A DNA stretch of 64,000 nucleotides from Dactylosporangium vinaceum (GCF_019904175.1 NZ_CP061913.1:6014001-6078000), one strand, 5' to 3'. Positions 39,472-49,370 are shown, counted from the stretch's first letter. The notes: generated from the sequence alone by a model not told the origin. Numbers and translations: made by a program.

Positions 39472-40626
39472 TCAGCGGGCGTCCTGCCGGGGCAGGACGA
39501 CTTCGCGGAAGATGAGCTGAATCGCGGCGATGACGGGAATGGCGATGAGTGCGCCGACAACACCCATGAGTGCGACGCCGACGAGGACGGAAATGATGGC
39601 GGCGAGGTCGGAGACCTTCACCGCGCGGCGCATCACCGTCGGGTAGATGAGGTAATTCTCGACCTGCTGGTAGATGACGAAGAAGATGACGCAGGCGATG
39701 CCGGCCTGAATCGAGGTCGCGAAGCCGACGATCGATACGACGACCGCGCCGAGGGTCGCGCCGATCTGCGGGATGAGGTCGGTGATGGCGACGAGGACGG
39801 CCAGGGCGTACGGGTACGCGATGCCCAGGATCAGCAGGAACACGAACGAGGACAGGCCGGCGATGACGGCGATCGCCAGCGCGCCGCCGAGGTAGGCGCC
39901 GACCTTCGACAGGATCTCGTCGCCGAGCAGCCGCACCCGTTCGCGGCGGGAGGCGGGCACGAGCTTGTATCCGCCGGCCTTCAGGCGCTCGAAGGCGGCC
40001 ATGAAGTACAGCGTGAGAATGATGACCGTCACGATGTTGAAGATGGCCGAGAACGCGACCTGCACCCCGCCCCAGACGCCGCCGAGGGCCTTCGTGACGT
40101 TGGCGGCGGTGGCGACGTTCTTGAGCTGATCGAGCAGTTTGTAGTCGTCGTTGAGCTTGTTCAGCTGATCGTTGCGCTGCAGATTGTCGATGTAATGGGG
40201 GAGGTTGACGATCAGCTCGTTGCTCTGCTGGACCAGCGGCGGGATGAGCGCGACGATGCCGCCGCACAGCACGAGCATCGCGCCGACACCGACGGCGGCG
40301 ACCGCGAGCCCGCGGGGCAGGCCCCACTTCGTCAGGCGTACCACCGCGGGGTTCAGGCCGATCGCCAGGAACGCCGCGATGAAGATCAGCAGGAGGATCG
40401 AGTAGACGTTCTGCACGGCCTGGTAGGCGGTGTAGGCCAGCAGCAGGCCCAGTCCGGCGAGGAAGCCGATGATCAGCGGGGAGCGGCGCATCGGCGGGCC
40501 GGGCCGGCCGAAGCGCGGCTCCTCGACGAGCACGACCTCGACCTCGACGTCCGGGGCGGCCTCGGCCTCGGGTCCGGCCCCGGATCGCGGGGCGGCCGGG
40601 GTCGGGTCCAGCACCTCGTCCTGCAC
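39472..40626 (-). CDS. AI-2E family transporter
   Basis: Membrane protein of 384 residues with about eight helices of the AI-2E (formerly PerM/UPF0118) family. Typical parts are the N-terminal pair LIIGFLAGLGLLLAYTAY and ILLLIFIAAFLAIGLNPAV, the long helical periplasmic-type loop around residues 130-180, and the C-terminal cluster FVFLLILGIAYPYALAVLVAITDLIPQIGATLGAVVV. An acidic 45-residue cytoplasmic start is added. Members export signals or ions; substrate here is unknown. The GTG at 40626 follows AGGGAG. It diverges from the acyltransferase gene. Confidence 0.9.
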   Translation of the reverse strand: MQDEVLDPTPAAPRSGAGPEAEAAPDVEVEVVLVEEPRFGRPGPPMRRSPLIIGFLAGLGLLLAYTAYQAVQNVYSILLLIFIAAFLAIGLNPAVVRLTKWGLPRGLAVAAVGVGAMLVLCGGIVALIPPLVQQSNELIVNLPHYIDNLQRNDQLNKLNDDYKLLDQLKNVATAANVTKALGGVWGGVQVAFSAIFNIVTVIILTLYFMAAFERLKAGGYKLVPASRRERVRLLGDEILSKVGAYLGGALAIAVIAGLSSFVFLLILGIAYPYALAVLVAITDLIPQIGATLGAVVVSIVGFATSIQAGIACVIFFVIYQQVENYLIYPTVMRRAVKVSDLAAIISVLVGVALMGVVGALIAIPVIAAIQLIFREVVLPRQDAR

Positions 40627-40703
40627 TGTGCACTCCCTGGAAGTCGGATGGTCTTGGGGCAGGGTACCGGGTGAACGCCCGCGGCGACCGCTAGCGTTGG
40701 GAC

Positions 40704-41429
40704 ATGGCAGATCTCGTGTACCCGCCGGTCATCGCATTCGCGAAGACCATGTTCCGCGCGCTGAACATGAAGATCACGATTTTGGGCGAGGAGCACGTGC
40801 CGGCGAGCGGGGGAGCCGTCATCGCCTGCAACCACATCTCGTACCTTGACTTCATCTTCTGCGGCCTCGGCGCCCGGCAGTCCCGGCGCCTCGTTCGGTT
40901 CATGGCCAAAGAGTCGATCTTCCGCAACCGCATCGGCGGACCGCTGATGCGCGGCATGCACCACATCCCGGTCGACCGCGACGCGGGCATGGCGTCGTAC
41001 AAGGCGGCCCTCGCGGCGCTGAAGGCCGGCGAGGTGGTCGGGGTCTTCCCGGAGGCGACGATCGACCAGTCGTTTACGATCAAGGACTTCAAGAGCGGCG
41101 CGGTCCGGCTCGCCGCGGCGACCGGGACGCCGCTGGTACCGATGGTGCTGTGGGGCACGCAGCGCTTCTGGACGAAGGGCCGCCCCCGTGACCTCACTCA
41201 GCGCGGTGTCGCGATCACCATCCGCATGGGTGAGCCACTGCACCCCACGCGCAAGGACAACGGGGACACCGTGTCCGCAGAGTTGCGGAGCCGGATGAAG
41301 ACCATGCTGGTAGAAGTGCAGCGGGGGTACCCCCAGAAGCCCGCCGGCCCCGATGATCTGTGGTGGCTGCCGGCGCATCTCGGCGGCACCGCACCCGAAC
41401 CGGAAGTACTTGAAGCGGAGGCCCAGTGA
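40704..41429 (+). CDS. 1-acylglycerol-3-phosphate acyltransferase-like (PlsC) protein
   Basis: Membrane-associated acyltransferase of 241 residues, probably making phosphatidic acid or related lipids. The catalytic motif NHxxxxD is present as NHISYLD near residues 46-52. The acyl-acceptor motif appears as FPEATID instead of the usual EGTR-type form, a known variant in actinobacteria. A helix region LVYPPVIAFAKTMFRAL precedes it. Its TGA overlaps the desaturase GTG as GTGA, so fatty-acid modification and use are coupled. The C-terminal tail is acidic and variable. Confidence 0.88.
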   Translation: MADLVYPPVIAFAKTMFRALNMKITILGEEHVPASGGAVIACNHISYLDFIFCGLGARQSRRLVRFMAKESIFRNRIGGPLMRGMHHIPVDRDAGMASYKAALAALKAGEVVGVFPEATIDQSFTIKDFKSGAVRLAAATGTPLVPMVLWGTQRFWTKGRPRDLTQRGVAITIRMGEPLHPTRKDNGDTVSAELRSRMKTMLVEVQRGYPQKPAGPDDLWWLPAHLGGTAPEPEVLEAEAQ

Positions 41430-42364
41430 CCACGGTCGAACCGACCGATCTGCTCGTGCTGCTGCGCGAGCTCGAACCCGTCGTCGAGACCAACCTCAAC
41501 CGGCACCTGGCCACGGCCAAGGAGTGGTTCCCCCACGAATACGTGCCGTGGAGCGAGGGCCGGACCTTCGACGGCGTCCTCGGTGGCGAGCCGTGGGAGC
41601 CCGGGCAGTCGAAGCTGTCCGAGGTCGCCCGGATCTCCCTCGTCGTCAACCTGCTCACCGAGGACAACCTGCCCAGCTACCACCACGAGATCGCCACGGT
41701 CATGGGCCGCGACGGCGCGTGGGGGACGTGGGTGCACCGGTGGACCGCCGAGGAGGGCCGCCACGGCATCGCCATCCGCGACTACCTCCTGGCGACCCGG
41801 GCCGTCGACCCGGTCGAGCTGGAGCGGGCCCGGATGACGCACATGGAGGGCGGCTTCGCCAACGCCTACGAGGGGCTCATCGAGTCCGTCGCCTATGTCT
41901 CGTTCCAGGAGCTGGCGACCCGCGTCTCGCACCGCAACACCGGCGCGATGTCCGGCGACCCGGTCTGCGAGCAGCTCCTCGCGCGGGTCGCGGCCGACGA
42001 GAACCTCCACATGATCTTCTACCGCAACCTGCTCAACGCCATGTTCGACCTGGCCCCGAACCAGACCATGCAGGCCGTGACCCGGGTCGCGACCTCGTTC
42101 CAGATGCCCGGGCACACGATCGAGAACTTCGGCCGCAAGTCGGTCCAGATCGCCAAGGCCGGCATCTACGACCTGCGGCTGCACCACGACGACGTCCTCA
42201 CGCCGGTGCTGCGCCAGGTCAAGGCCCTCGACCGGCCGGTGACCGGCGAGGGCGACAAGGCCCGCGAGGAGCTCGTCGCGTTCATGACCGACCTCGACGC
42301 GCAGGCCACCCGGTTCGTCGAGCGCCGGGAGGCGCAGCGGGCCCGGGCCAAGCGCACCGGCTGA
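41426..42364 (+). CDS. Acyl-ACP desaturase (di-iron, DesA type)
   Basis: Soluble di-iron desaturase of 312 residues that introduces a double bond in acyl-ACP using oxygen and ferredoxin. The metal ligands are in EDNLPSYHHEI, TAEEGRHGIAI and ADENLHMIFY (ExxH pairs). The fold and length fit the actinobacterial DesA1/DesA2 type. It is coupled to the acyltransferase gene (GTGA overlap). This pair likely adjusts membrane fluidity or feeds lipid synthesis; positional specificity cannot be inferred. The family is secure. Confidence 0.92.
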   Translation: MTTVEPTDLLVLLRELEPVVETNLNRHLATAKEWFPHEYVPWSEGRTFDGVLGGEPWEPGQSKLSEVARISLVVNLLTEDNLPSYHHEIATVMGRDGAWGTWVHRWTAEEGRHGIAIRDYLLATRAVDPVELERARMTHMEGGFANAYEGLIESVAYVSFQELATRVSHRNTGAMSGDPVCEQLLARVAADENLHMIFYRNLLNAMFDLAPNQTMQAVTRVATSFQMPGHTIENFGRKSVQIAKAGIYDLRLHHDDVLTPVLRQVKALDRPVTGEGDKAREELVAFMTDLDAQATRFVERREAQRARAKRTG

Positions 42365-42536
42365 TCGCCGGCGGTTGCCCCCATATTTGTGGCCGTCGTC
42401 ACGTTCTGTGGATGGCGGCCACTGTGGGTTCCAGGCCCGGACCTGTGGCCGTACGCTGCGGAAACCGTGTGCGTAGCGTGCCTGCGCCATTGCCGGGCGT
42501 GGCTGCCGTGAGGCCCCCCGGCGGCCGGGTCGCCCG

Positions 42537-42564
42537 TTGCCTTCCGTGAGCGTTGCAGTAGGCT
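42537..42564 (+). promoter_or_regulatory. Promoter upstream of lsr2
   Basis: TTGCCT (42537-42542), 16 bases, TAGGCT (42559-42564) fits the housekeeping consensus. It would give a leader of about 110 bases. The rest of the 42365-42679 gap has no convincing gene; a short reading from 42412 is spurious, and three GTGGCC-type repeats are the only other pattern I see. Confidence 0.55.
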
Positions 42565-42679
42565 GCGACGACCGTTCCGTGCCTCTCACTGCCCGTCTGA
42601 CCGATTTCACCACGTCTGACGGCGGTCCGTGGGCCGCGGAACTTCACTCCCCGTATTGCTATCGGAGGGCAGCACTGCC

Positions 42680-43039
42680 ATGGCCAGACGCGTGATCCAT
42701 GAGCTGATCGACGACCTCGACGGCGGCCTCGCCGACGAGAGCCTCAGCTTCGGCCTCGACGGCGTGCAGTACACCATCGATCTGTCGGCGAAGAACGCCG
42801 CCGAACTGCGCGACGTCCTCGCGCCCTTCGTCGGTGCCGCGTCCAAGCTCGGCCGCACCCCGGCGTCGACCCCGCCGGCCCGCGGCGGCCGGACCCGCCC
42901 CGTCCTGTCGGCCCGCGCGGAGCGGGAGCAGAACCGGGCGATCCGTGAGTGGGCGCAGGGCAAGGGGCTCGAGGTCTCCGACCGCGGCCGCATCCGAGCC
43001 GACATCGTCGAACGATTCCACGCCGAAGCGGGAAGCTGA
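42680..43039 (+). CDS. lsr2: Lsr2 nucleoid-associated protein
   Basis: Nucleoid protein of 119 residues that bridges AT-rich DNA and silences foreign genes. The N-terminal oligomerisation part reads HELIDDLDGGLADESLSF and YTIDLSAKNAAELRDVL; a Pro/Arg linker follows; the C-terminal AT-hook-like domain has REWAQGKGLEVSDRGRIRADIVERFH with the RGR core that inserts in the minor groove. GGAGGG precedes the ATG. The strong terminator downstream closes the gene. Actinomycetes often carry two Lsr2-like proteins; this may be either. Confidence 0.95.
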   Translation: MARRVIHELIDDLDGGLADESLSFGLDGVQYTIDLSAKNAAELRDVLAPFVGAASKLGRTPASTPPARGGRTRPVLSARAEREQNRAIREWAQGKGLEVSDRGRIRADIVERFHAEAGS

Positions 43040-43040
43040 A

Positions 43041-43074
43041 CGGGGGCGCCCGCTGCGGGCGCCCCCGGTCTTTT
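43041..43074 (+). terminator. Intrinsic terminator of lsr2
   Basis: A very GC-rich stem, GGGGGCGCCC pairing with GGGCGCCCCC over a short loop, is followed by TCTTTT. It starts two bases after the lsr2 stop. Confidence 0.88.
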
Positions 43075-43135
43075 CCGGTTCCAGGACCTGTGCTCCTGGA
43101 CGTCGTTCGCGCTTCGGACGGCGCGGCGGGTGGGC

Positions 43136-46081
43136 CTACGCCGGTCCTGACGCCGTTTCGTCCGATCCGGCGGCGTGGAACCGCAGCCGGGCGAGGGTCG
43201 TGAACGCGAAGCCGGCCAGCAGCAGGCACAGGCCGAGCAGCGCGATGCTGCTGATCGGGTCGCCGGTCACCGCGAGCGAACCGGACATCTCACCACTGGC
43301 GCTGACCCCGCCGGTCGTGACGCCGTGGTCGCCGACCGGGGCCGCCGCCGGGGGCTGGACCGCGTGGGCGGTGGCGACGTCGACGCCCAGGGTGAGGTAC
43401 CGCGGCGTGCCGTTGCCGTCGACACCCGACGCCACGAGCGTGTGCGGGCCCGTGAACCCGGCCGGGACCGTCACCGCGATGCTGAACGCGCCGCTGCCGT
43501 CGGTCGTCGTCGTGGTCAGCGTCGTCGGCGCCGAGTAGATCGCCACGGTGATCGTCGTGTGCGGGGCGTAGCCGGTGCCGCTGAGGGTGATCTGCTCGCC
43601 CGGCGCCACGTCGGTGCCGCTGGAGCTGTCGACGTGCCCGGCGCTCGGCGGCACGTCGGCCGGGATCGTCAGCGCCATCGGCGTCGCCGTGGCCGTCTGC
43701 GACCAGGCCGAGTCGCGGCCGTACTTGCCGAGGGCCTGGACCGCGACGGTGTACTGCGTCCCCGCGGTCAGCCCCAGGATGGCGCAGCCGGCCTCGGCCG
43801 CCGCCGCCTCGCACGTCTTCGTCTCCTCGAGCGCGGTCGCCGTCGCCCGGAACTTCGCCACGCCCGAGCCCGGGTCACCGGCCGTCCAGCCGACCCAGAT
43901 CGCCTCGGTCCGGGCCGTCGCCATCACCGCGGCCGGGGTCGCCGGCGCCTTGCTCGGTGTCGCCGCCGCGGCGGCGGCCCAGGTCGAGTCGCCGGAGTTG
44001 CCGGTGCCCTGCGCCTGGACCTGCACCGTGTAGGCGGTGCCGTTGGTCAGCCCGGTGATCGTGCAGTGATCCTCGGTGGCCGCGACCGGCCCGCACGTCA
44101 GCGCGTGGTCCTCGGCCGTCCACACCAGGTAGCCGTCGATGCCGGCACCATGGTTCACCGGTGCCGTCCAGTGCACCATGAGCGCGCCGTCGTCGGGCGT
44201 GACCGCGACACCGGTGGGCGCGTCCGGCGGCCCGGACACGACCGCCGGGGACGACGCCGCCGACCAGGCCGAGTCGCCGCTGCTGTTCATGCCCTTGGCC
44301 TGGACCCGGAAGGTGTACCCGGTGCCGCCGGCGACGAGGTGGTCGATCTCGCAGTAGGTGCTGCCGCCGTCGGACGTGTCGCACATCTTGTTCGGGTCCT
44401 CGACGGACTTGACGACGTACTGCGCGATCCCGCCCCGCGCCGCGGCCGGCGCCGTCCAGCTGACCCGCAGCGTGTTCGGCCCGGCCGGGACCGCCATGAC
44501 CCCGGTCGGCGCGTCCGGCGCACCCGGCGTCACCGGGTCCGAGGAGCCGCTCGGGCTCGAGTCGCCGGCCTGACCGTTGCCGACCGCCTGGACGGTGAAG
44601 CTGTAGGCCGTGGCCGGATCGAGCGACCCGGCCACGCAGTGCAGCGTCGTCGCGTCGGTCGTGGTGCAGCCCTTCGACGGGTCCTGGTCGGACACCACCA
44701 CGTAGTGGGCGATGCCGCTGCTGGGCGTGCTCGGTGCCGTCCACGACACCAGCAGCGACGTCGCCGTCTGCCCGGTCGCGTGCACGGCGCTCGGCGCGGC
44801 CGGCGGCCCGGGCACGACCGTGCCGGAGGTCGCGGCCGGGGACGGCTCGCTGTCGTCAGCGCTGCCGTAGGCGACGACCTTCACCGTGTAGGCCGTGCCC
44901 ATGGTCAGGCCGTTGACGATGTCACAGGTGGTGGTCGACGCGTCCCCGCCGAGGCAGATCCCGGCGGTGCCGCCACCGGATTCCTGCGCCATGGCCGCGT
45001 AGTGGTCGACGTTCGTGCCGGAGTGCGTCCAGGAGACCCGGATGCCGGAGGAGAGCGCCTGGGCCGACACGTTTGACGGGGCCTCGGGGATCGCCTCGGC
45101 CGTCGCCGCCGCCGAAGGGGCGGACACGCCCGGGACGAGCGCGTCCGCGCCGGCGGCGCCGCCGTCGCCGTCGGTGTCAGTCGTGGCCGCCGCCGTGCCG
45201 GTGCCGTCGCCGGCCGGGCCGGGGGCGCCGCCCGCGGTGGCGGCGAGGAGGCCCGCGATCACGCTGGGGATGGCGCGGCGGGCGTCGGTGTCGCGGCCGG
45301 CGCCGCGCTTGTCGGTGCCGAGGACGTCGGTGTCCGGGTTCGCGTACGGCCGGCCGCTCGCGGCGGCGCGCCCCTGCGCCTGCGCCCAGGCGCGCATCCG
45401 GGCGGCGCCGTCGTCCCGGCCGGCTGCGGTGCTGTCGCGGCCGGTGCCCGGCCCGGCCGACGGGTCGTCGTCGGGGACGTAGTCCATGTACGGCCCGTGC
45501 CCGGCGGTGGCATCCGTGGCGGGCGGCGGGCTGGCGGCCGGCGCGTGGCTGCCGGTCGGCGACGGCCGGGCGCCGGTGCGGTCGTCGCCGCGCGCGCCGG
45601 CCGTGGCGCCGGTGGTGGCCGCCTTGTCGTCGGCACCGCCGGTGGTGTCGGCGGCGCGGCCGCTCGGCGGGGCGCCTGTGGCGTCCGCCGGTGCGTGAGT
45701 GGGGCTCGGGCTCGCGCCGGGCTGCGTGCTCGCCCCGGGATGCGAGGGGTGGGCCCGGTGCCCGCCCCACCCGCCGTTGGAGTCGGCCTCGGTGTTCTGC
45801 CGCCCCCATCCGCCGGTCTTCGCCTTCGCGGCGGCAGGGTCGGCCGTCGACTCGGCGCTCGGGCTCGCGCCGGACCGGGCGGTGCTCCCGGCGGCGGGTT
45901 CGGCCTGACCGGCCGGGCCGGGGCTGCCGCTGCCGTTGGCCATGGCCGCGAACGCCGGGCCGGCCGCGCTGCCGAAGACCACGACACTCGCCGACAGTGC
46001 GGCCAGGCCGGCCTTCACCGAGCGCCGCGTGACCCGCGGGCGCCGCTTGGGCCGCGGCTTCAACCTCGATTGGGCTGGCAT
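43136..46081 (-). CDS. Surface protein with five fibronectin-III domains and LAxTG anchor
   Basis: Exported protein of 981 residues. A signal peptide follows a basic N-terminus (ALSASVVVFGSAAGPAFA). Residues 50-330 are a disordered Ala/Gly/Thr/Asp-rich stretch. Five fibronectin type III domains lie about 335-800, each with a tryptophan strand (RVSWTHSG, LVSWTAPS, RVSWTAPA, MVHWTAPV, VGWTAGDP). A final Ig/IPT-like domain has GEQITLSGTGYAPHTTITVAIYS. The end LAVTG (near 936-940), a helix SIALLGLCLLLAGFAF and Arg form a sortase-type anchor; LAxTG is recognised by class E sortases in actinobacteria. Cysteine pairs occur in most Fn3 domains. Role: adhesion or matrix; no enzyme domain. Confidence 0.85.
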   Translation of the reverse strand: MPAQSRLKPRPKRRPRVTRRSVKAGLAALSASVVVFGSAAGPAFAAMANGSGSPGPAGQAEPAAGSTARSGASPSAESTADPAAAKAKTGGWGRQNTEADSNGGWGGHRAHPSHPGASTQPGASPSPTHAPADATGAPPSGRAADTTGGADDKAATTGATAGARGDDRTGARPSPTGSHAPAASPPPATDATAGHGPYMDYVPDDDPSAGPGTGRDSTAAGRDDGAARMRAWAQAQGRAAASGRPYANPDTDVLGTDKRGAGRDTDARRAIPSVIAGLLAATAGGAPGPAGDGTGTAAATTDTDGDGGAAGADALVPGVSAPSAAATAEAIPEAPSNVSAQALSSGIRVSWTHSGTNVDHYAAMAQESGGGTAGICLGGDASTTTCDIVNGLTMGTAYTVKVVAYGSADDSEPSPAATSGTVVPGPPAAPSAVHATGQTATSLLVSWTAPSTPSSGIAHYVVVSDQDPSKGCTTTDATTLHCVAGSLDPATAYSFTVQAVGNGQAGDSSPSGSSDPVTPGAPDAPTGVMAVPAGPNTLRVSWTAPAAARGGIAQYVVKSVEDPNKMCDTSDGGSTYCEIDHLVAGGTGYTFRVQAKGMNSSGDSAWSAASSPAVVSGPPDAPTGVAVTPDDGALMVHWTAPVNHGAGIDGYLVWTAEDHALTCGPVAATEDHCTITGLTNGTAYTVQVQAQGTGNSGDSTWAAAAAATPSKAPATPAAVMATARTEAIWVGWTAGDPGSGVAKFRATATALEETKTCEAAAAEAGCAILGLTAGTQYTVAVQALGKYGRDSAWSQTATATPMALTIPADVPPSAGHVDSSSGTDVAPGEQITLSGTGYAPHTTITVAIYSAPTTLTTTTTDGSGAFSIAVTVPAGFTGPHTLVASGVDGNGTPRYLTLGVDVATAHAVQPPAAAPVGDHGVTTGGVSASGEMSGSLAVTGDPISSIALLGLCLLLAGFAFTTLARLRFHAAGSDETASGPA

Positions 46082-46509
46082 CCCATCCCCCGTCTCAGTG
46101 CACTCGCGTGCTCAGACCTGCACGCGACAAACGAATGCGAACACGCTTCGCAATCTAGCCATCACCCTCAGTGAAGATCACCGGAACGCCGATTCCGCGC
46201 CCGAGCGGCCGGAGCGGGCCGACACGCCGCGACGTCCCGGACGGTCGCGAAGGCCCCAAACCGCCGCCGGCCACGACGGCGGGGCCGGTCACGCCGCCCG
46301 GCTCGCGGGACTGGCGCGCACTCCCGTCGTGCGAGTCGGCTCCCGTGACCCGAGCGCGATGTCGTGACGGCTGCCGGCTCGCGGGCCGGGGGAGGCGGGC
46401 GCGGAAGGATGGGCCGGGTGCGGGACGGTTGCCTGCCGGGCTTGCCGCTCAGCTCGCCCGGCCGGGACCCGATCAGGGGGGCACGAGCGCCCACAGGATC
46501 GGGGGGACG
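46082..46509. other. 428-base divergent intergenic region
   Basis: Lies between the surface-protein and GGDEF-EAL genes. I find no gene in it. It is not AT-rich except near 46125-46165. I looked for a cyclic-di-GMP riboswitch because of the neighbour but did not see a conserved core. Promoters for both genes must be here, without clear boxes. Confidence 0.5.
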
Positions 46510-49242
46510 ATGGCGAGCTGGCCGGGCAGCCTGCTGCGGGCGGCCGCGCCCACCCGCGGTTACGCGCTGCTGTGCGCGGGCGCCGCCACGGTCACGGCCC
46601 TGCTGTGCGTCGTCTTCGTCAGCGGTGCCGGTGGGGCGATGGTCGGGCAGAACGTGTCGAACATCGCGCTGTTCCTGGCCGCGGTGACGGCCGGCACCGC
46701 TTGCGCCGTGCGGGCCTGGCGGGAGCGGGCCGCGCGGCGGGTGCGGTGGGCCTGGGGGCTGGTCGGGGCCGGGTCGCTGTCGTGGGGCGTCGGGCAGGCG
46801 TTCTGCATCTGGTACGAGACGGTCCTCGGGCGGGCGGTGCCGTTCCCGTCGCTCGCGGACGCCGGGTACTTCTGGATGATGCCGTTCACCGCGGCCGGGC
46901 TGCTGCTGCTCCCGGTGTCGCGGCAGAGCCTCGCGCAGCAGGCCCGCAGCATCCTCGACGGGCTCATGATCGCCGTGTCGCTGCTGCTGATCACCTGGGT
47001 GCTGATTCTCGGGCCGCTGGTGCAGCAGGGAGCCGACAGCCGGCTCGGGCTGCTGATCACCCTGTGGTACCCGGGCGGCGACGTCGTCGTGCTGACGATC
47101 GTGCTGTTCATGGTGGCGCGGCTGCGGCGCGGCGGGCGGCGGCCGTTGTCGCTGCCGCTGGTCGGAGCCGGGCTGGTGGCGTTCACCGTGTCCGACTCCG
47201 GGTACGCGTATCTGACGCTGCTCGACACGTACGGGTCGGGCAACGTCCTGGACCTGGGCTGGTTCACCGGCTTCGCGCTGATCCTGCTCGCCGCGCGGCG
47301 GCCCGAGCGGGCCTACGCCGAGCAGGAGGTGCACGATCTCGCGCAGCCCCTCGGGGTGATGCTGCCGTATCTGGCCGTCCTCGGTGCCCTGGTGACCAGC
47401 ACGTTCGAGGTGCTGCGCGACGGGGCGCACGACATGTTCGTGTCCTGGAGCCGCTCCGCGATCATCCTGCTCATCGTCGGCCGGCAGCTGCTGACGCTGC
47501 TGGAGAACCGGTCGCTGACCCGCGGGCTCGAGGCGCGGGTCGAGGCGCGCACGACCGAGCTGCGGGCGAGCGAGCAGCGGTTCCAGGCGCTCGTGCAGCA
47601 CAGCTCCGACGTTGTCACCGTCATCGACGCGCAGGGCGTGGTGACGTACCAGAGCGAAAGCGTCGCCCGGGTGTTCGGCTACGACCCGGCGTACTTCTCG
47701 GGGCTCAGACTGACGGAGCGCATCCTCGCCGAGTCCGTGCCGGCGCTCACCGCGGCCGTCGAGGCGATCACCGGGACCGCCTACGCGACGCGGGTCGTCG
47801 AGCTGCCGATGCTGCACGCCGACGGGCACCGCTGCCTGGCCGAGGTGACGCTCACCAACCTCCTGGAGGACCCCAGCGTCCGCGGGATCGTGCTCAACTC
47901 CCGTGACATCAGCGAGCGCAAGGAGCTCGAGGACCAGCTCGTCCACGAGGCGTTCCACGACGGGCTGACCAAGCTCGCCAACCGGGCCCTGTTCAAGGAC
48001 CGCCTCGAGGTCGCCCTGCGCCGCCGCGCCGACGTCGCCATCCTGTTCCTCGACCTCGACGGGTTCAAGGAGGTCAACGACAGCCTCGGCCACGCCGCCG
48101 GCGACGTGCTGCTCATGCAGGTCGCGATGCGCCTCGGCGAGGCCGTCCGCGACGGCGACACCGTGGCCCGCTTCGGCGGCGACGAGTTCGCCGTGCTCAT
48201 CGACGCCGTCGGCGCCCCCGGCGACGCCGACGACCTGGCCACCCGGATCATCGCCGCGCTCGACGAGCAGTTCGTCATCGACAACCAGGAGATCCACGTC
48301 CAGGGCTCCATCGGCATCGCCCTGACCGGCCCGGACGCCCGCGACGCCGATCAGCTCATGCGCAACGCGGACCTCGCCATGTACCGCGCCAAGTCGGCCG
48401 GCTCCGGGCAGTTCGCCCGCTACGACCCGCAGATGCACTCCGGGCTTGTCGAGCGCCTCCAGCTCGCCGCCGACCTGCGCCGCGCCCTGGAGACCGGCGG
48501 CGAGCTCGAGATGCACTACCAGCCGACGATCGAGCTGCGCACCGGCCAGATCGTCGGGTTCGAGGCCCTCGTCCGCTGGCGCCACCCAGTCCGCGGCATG
48601 ATCAGCCCCGTCGACTTCATCCCGCTCGCCGAGTCCACCGGTCTCATCCGGCCGCTCGGCCAGTGGGTGCTCGCGGAGTCCTGCCGCCAGGCCGTCGCCT
48701 GGGGGATGGGCGCCCCGGAGCGGGCGATGACGATGGCGGTCAACGTGTCCGGCCGCCAGTTCGACCAGCCCGGCCTGCCCGGGATCGTCGCCGCGGTCCT
48801 GGCCGAGACCGGGCTGCCCGCGCAGCGGCTGTGCCTGGAGATGACCGAGAGCGTCCTGATGACCGACACCGAGGAGAACCTCGCGGTGCTGCTGTCGCTC
48901 AAGGACATCGGGGTACGGCTGGCCATCGACGACTTCGGCACCGGGTACTCGTCGCTGGCGTACCTGCGCCGCTTCCCGGTCGACACCCTGAAGATCGACA
49001 GGTCATTCGTGGAGCGGCTCAGCGGCGCCACCCCGGACGCGGCGCTGGCCCGCACGATCGTGCAGCTCGGGCAGAGCCTGGGGATGGCCACCGTCGCCGA
49101 GGGCATCGAGCAGTACGCGCAGTTCCTGGCGCTGCGCCGGATGGGCTGCGACCTCGCCCAGGGCTACTACTTCTCCCGCCCGCTGCCGGCCGCGGAGGCG
49201 GGGCTGCTGCTGCAGGAGCACAAGCCCGCGGTCGCCGCCTGA
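46510..49242 (+). CDS. Membrane PAS-GGDEF-EAL cyclic-di-GMP protein
   Basis: Integral membrane enzyme of 910 residues that can both make and degrade cyclic di-GMP. The first 330 residues carry about eight helices. A PAS domain begins near 356 (RFQALVQHSSDVVTVIDAQG). The GGDEF site is intact (556-560) with the inhibitory RxxD site RDGD at 547-550. The EAL domain has E685-A686-L687 in FEALVRWRHP, then NVSGRQF, EMTES, DDFGTGYSSLAYLRRFP, KIDRSFV and AEGIEQ, all catalytic marks. The ATG at 46510 after GGGGGGA is preferred to a longer frame. It diverges from the surface protein, so its signal may control attachment; that link is inference. Confidence 0.93.
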   Translation: MASWPGSLLRAAAPTRGYALLCAGAATVTALLCVVFVSGAGGAMVGQNVSNIALFLAAVTAGTACAVRAWRERAARRVRWAWGLVGAGSLSWGVGQAFCIWYETVLGRAVPFPSLADAGYFWMMPFTAAGLLLLPVSRQSLAQQARSILDGLMIAVSLLLITWVLILGPLVQQGADSRLGLLITLWYPGGDVVVLTIVLFMVARLRRGGRRPLSLPLVGAGLVAFTVSDSGYAYLTLLDTYGSGNVLDLGWFTGFALILLAARRPERAYAEQEVHDLAQPLGVMLPYLAVLGALVTSTFEVLRDGAHDMFVSWSRSAIILLIVGRQLLTLLENRSLTRGLEARVEARTTELRASEQRFQALVQHSSDVVTVIDAQGVVTYQSESVARVFGYDPAYFSGLRLTERILAESVPALTAAVEAITGTAYATRVVELPMLHADGHRCLAEVTLTNLLEDPSVRGIVLNSRDISERKELEDQLVHEAFHDGLTKLANRALFKDRLEVALRRRADVAILFLDLDGFKEVNDSLGHAAGDVLLMQVAMRLGEAVRDGDTVARFGGDEFAVLIDAVGAPGDADDLATRIIAALDEQFVIDNQEIHVQGSIGIALTGPDARDADQLMRNADLAMYRAKSAGSGQFARYDPQMHSGLVERLQLAADLRRALETGGELEMHYQPTIELRTGQIVGFEALVRWRHPVRGMISPVDFIPLAESTGLIRPLGQWVLAESCRQAVAWGMGAPERAMTMAVNVSGRQFDQPGLPGIVAAVLAETGLPAQRLCLEMTESVLMTDTEENLAVLLSLKDIGVRLAIDDFGTGYSSLAYLRRFPVDTLKIDRSFVERLSGATPDAALARTIVQLGQSLGMATVAEGIEQYAQFLALRRMGCDLAQGYYFSRPLPAAEAGLLLQEHKPAVAA

Positions 49243-49370
49243 CCCGTCGGCCCGCTCACCGCGCGCGGCGGATCGGCACCGGGTCGCAACCGGGTGGGCC
49301 ACCGCCGTGCTCCCGGCGGTGGCGAGGCTAGTGGGTGACCGCGACACCAGCTGCTTAGGAGACCGCTTCG

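Noticed and set aside
42412..42549. Short plus-strand reading frame before lsr2
   Set aside because: No ribosome site, Pro/Arg-rich and unlike any family; overlaps the likely lsr2 promoter.
46082..46509. Cyclic-di-GMP riboswitch before the GGDEF-EAL gene
   Set aside because: I looked for the GEMM core and found no matching conserved segments.
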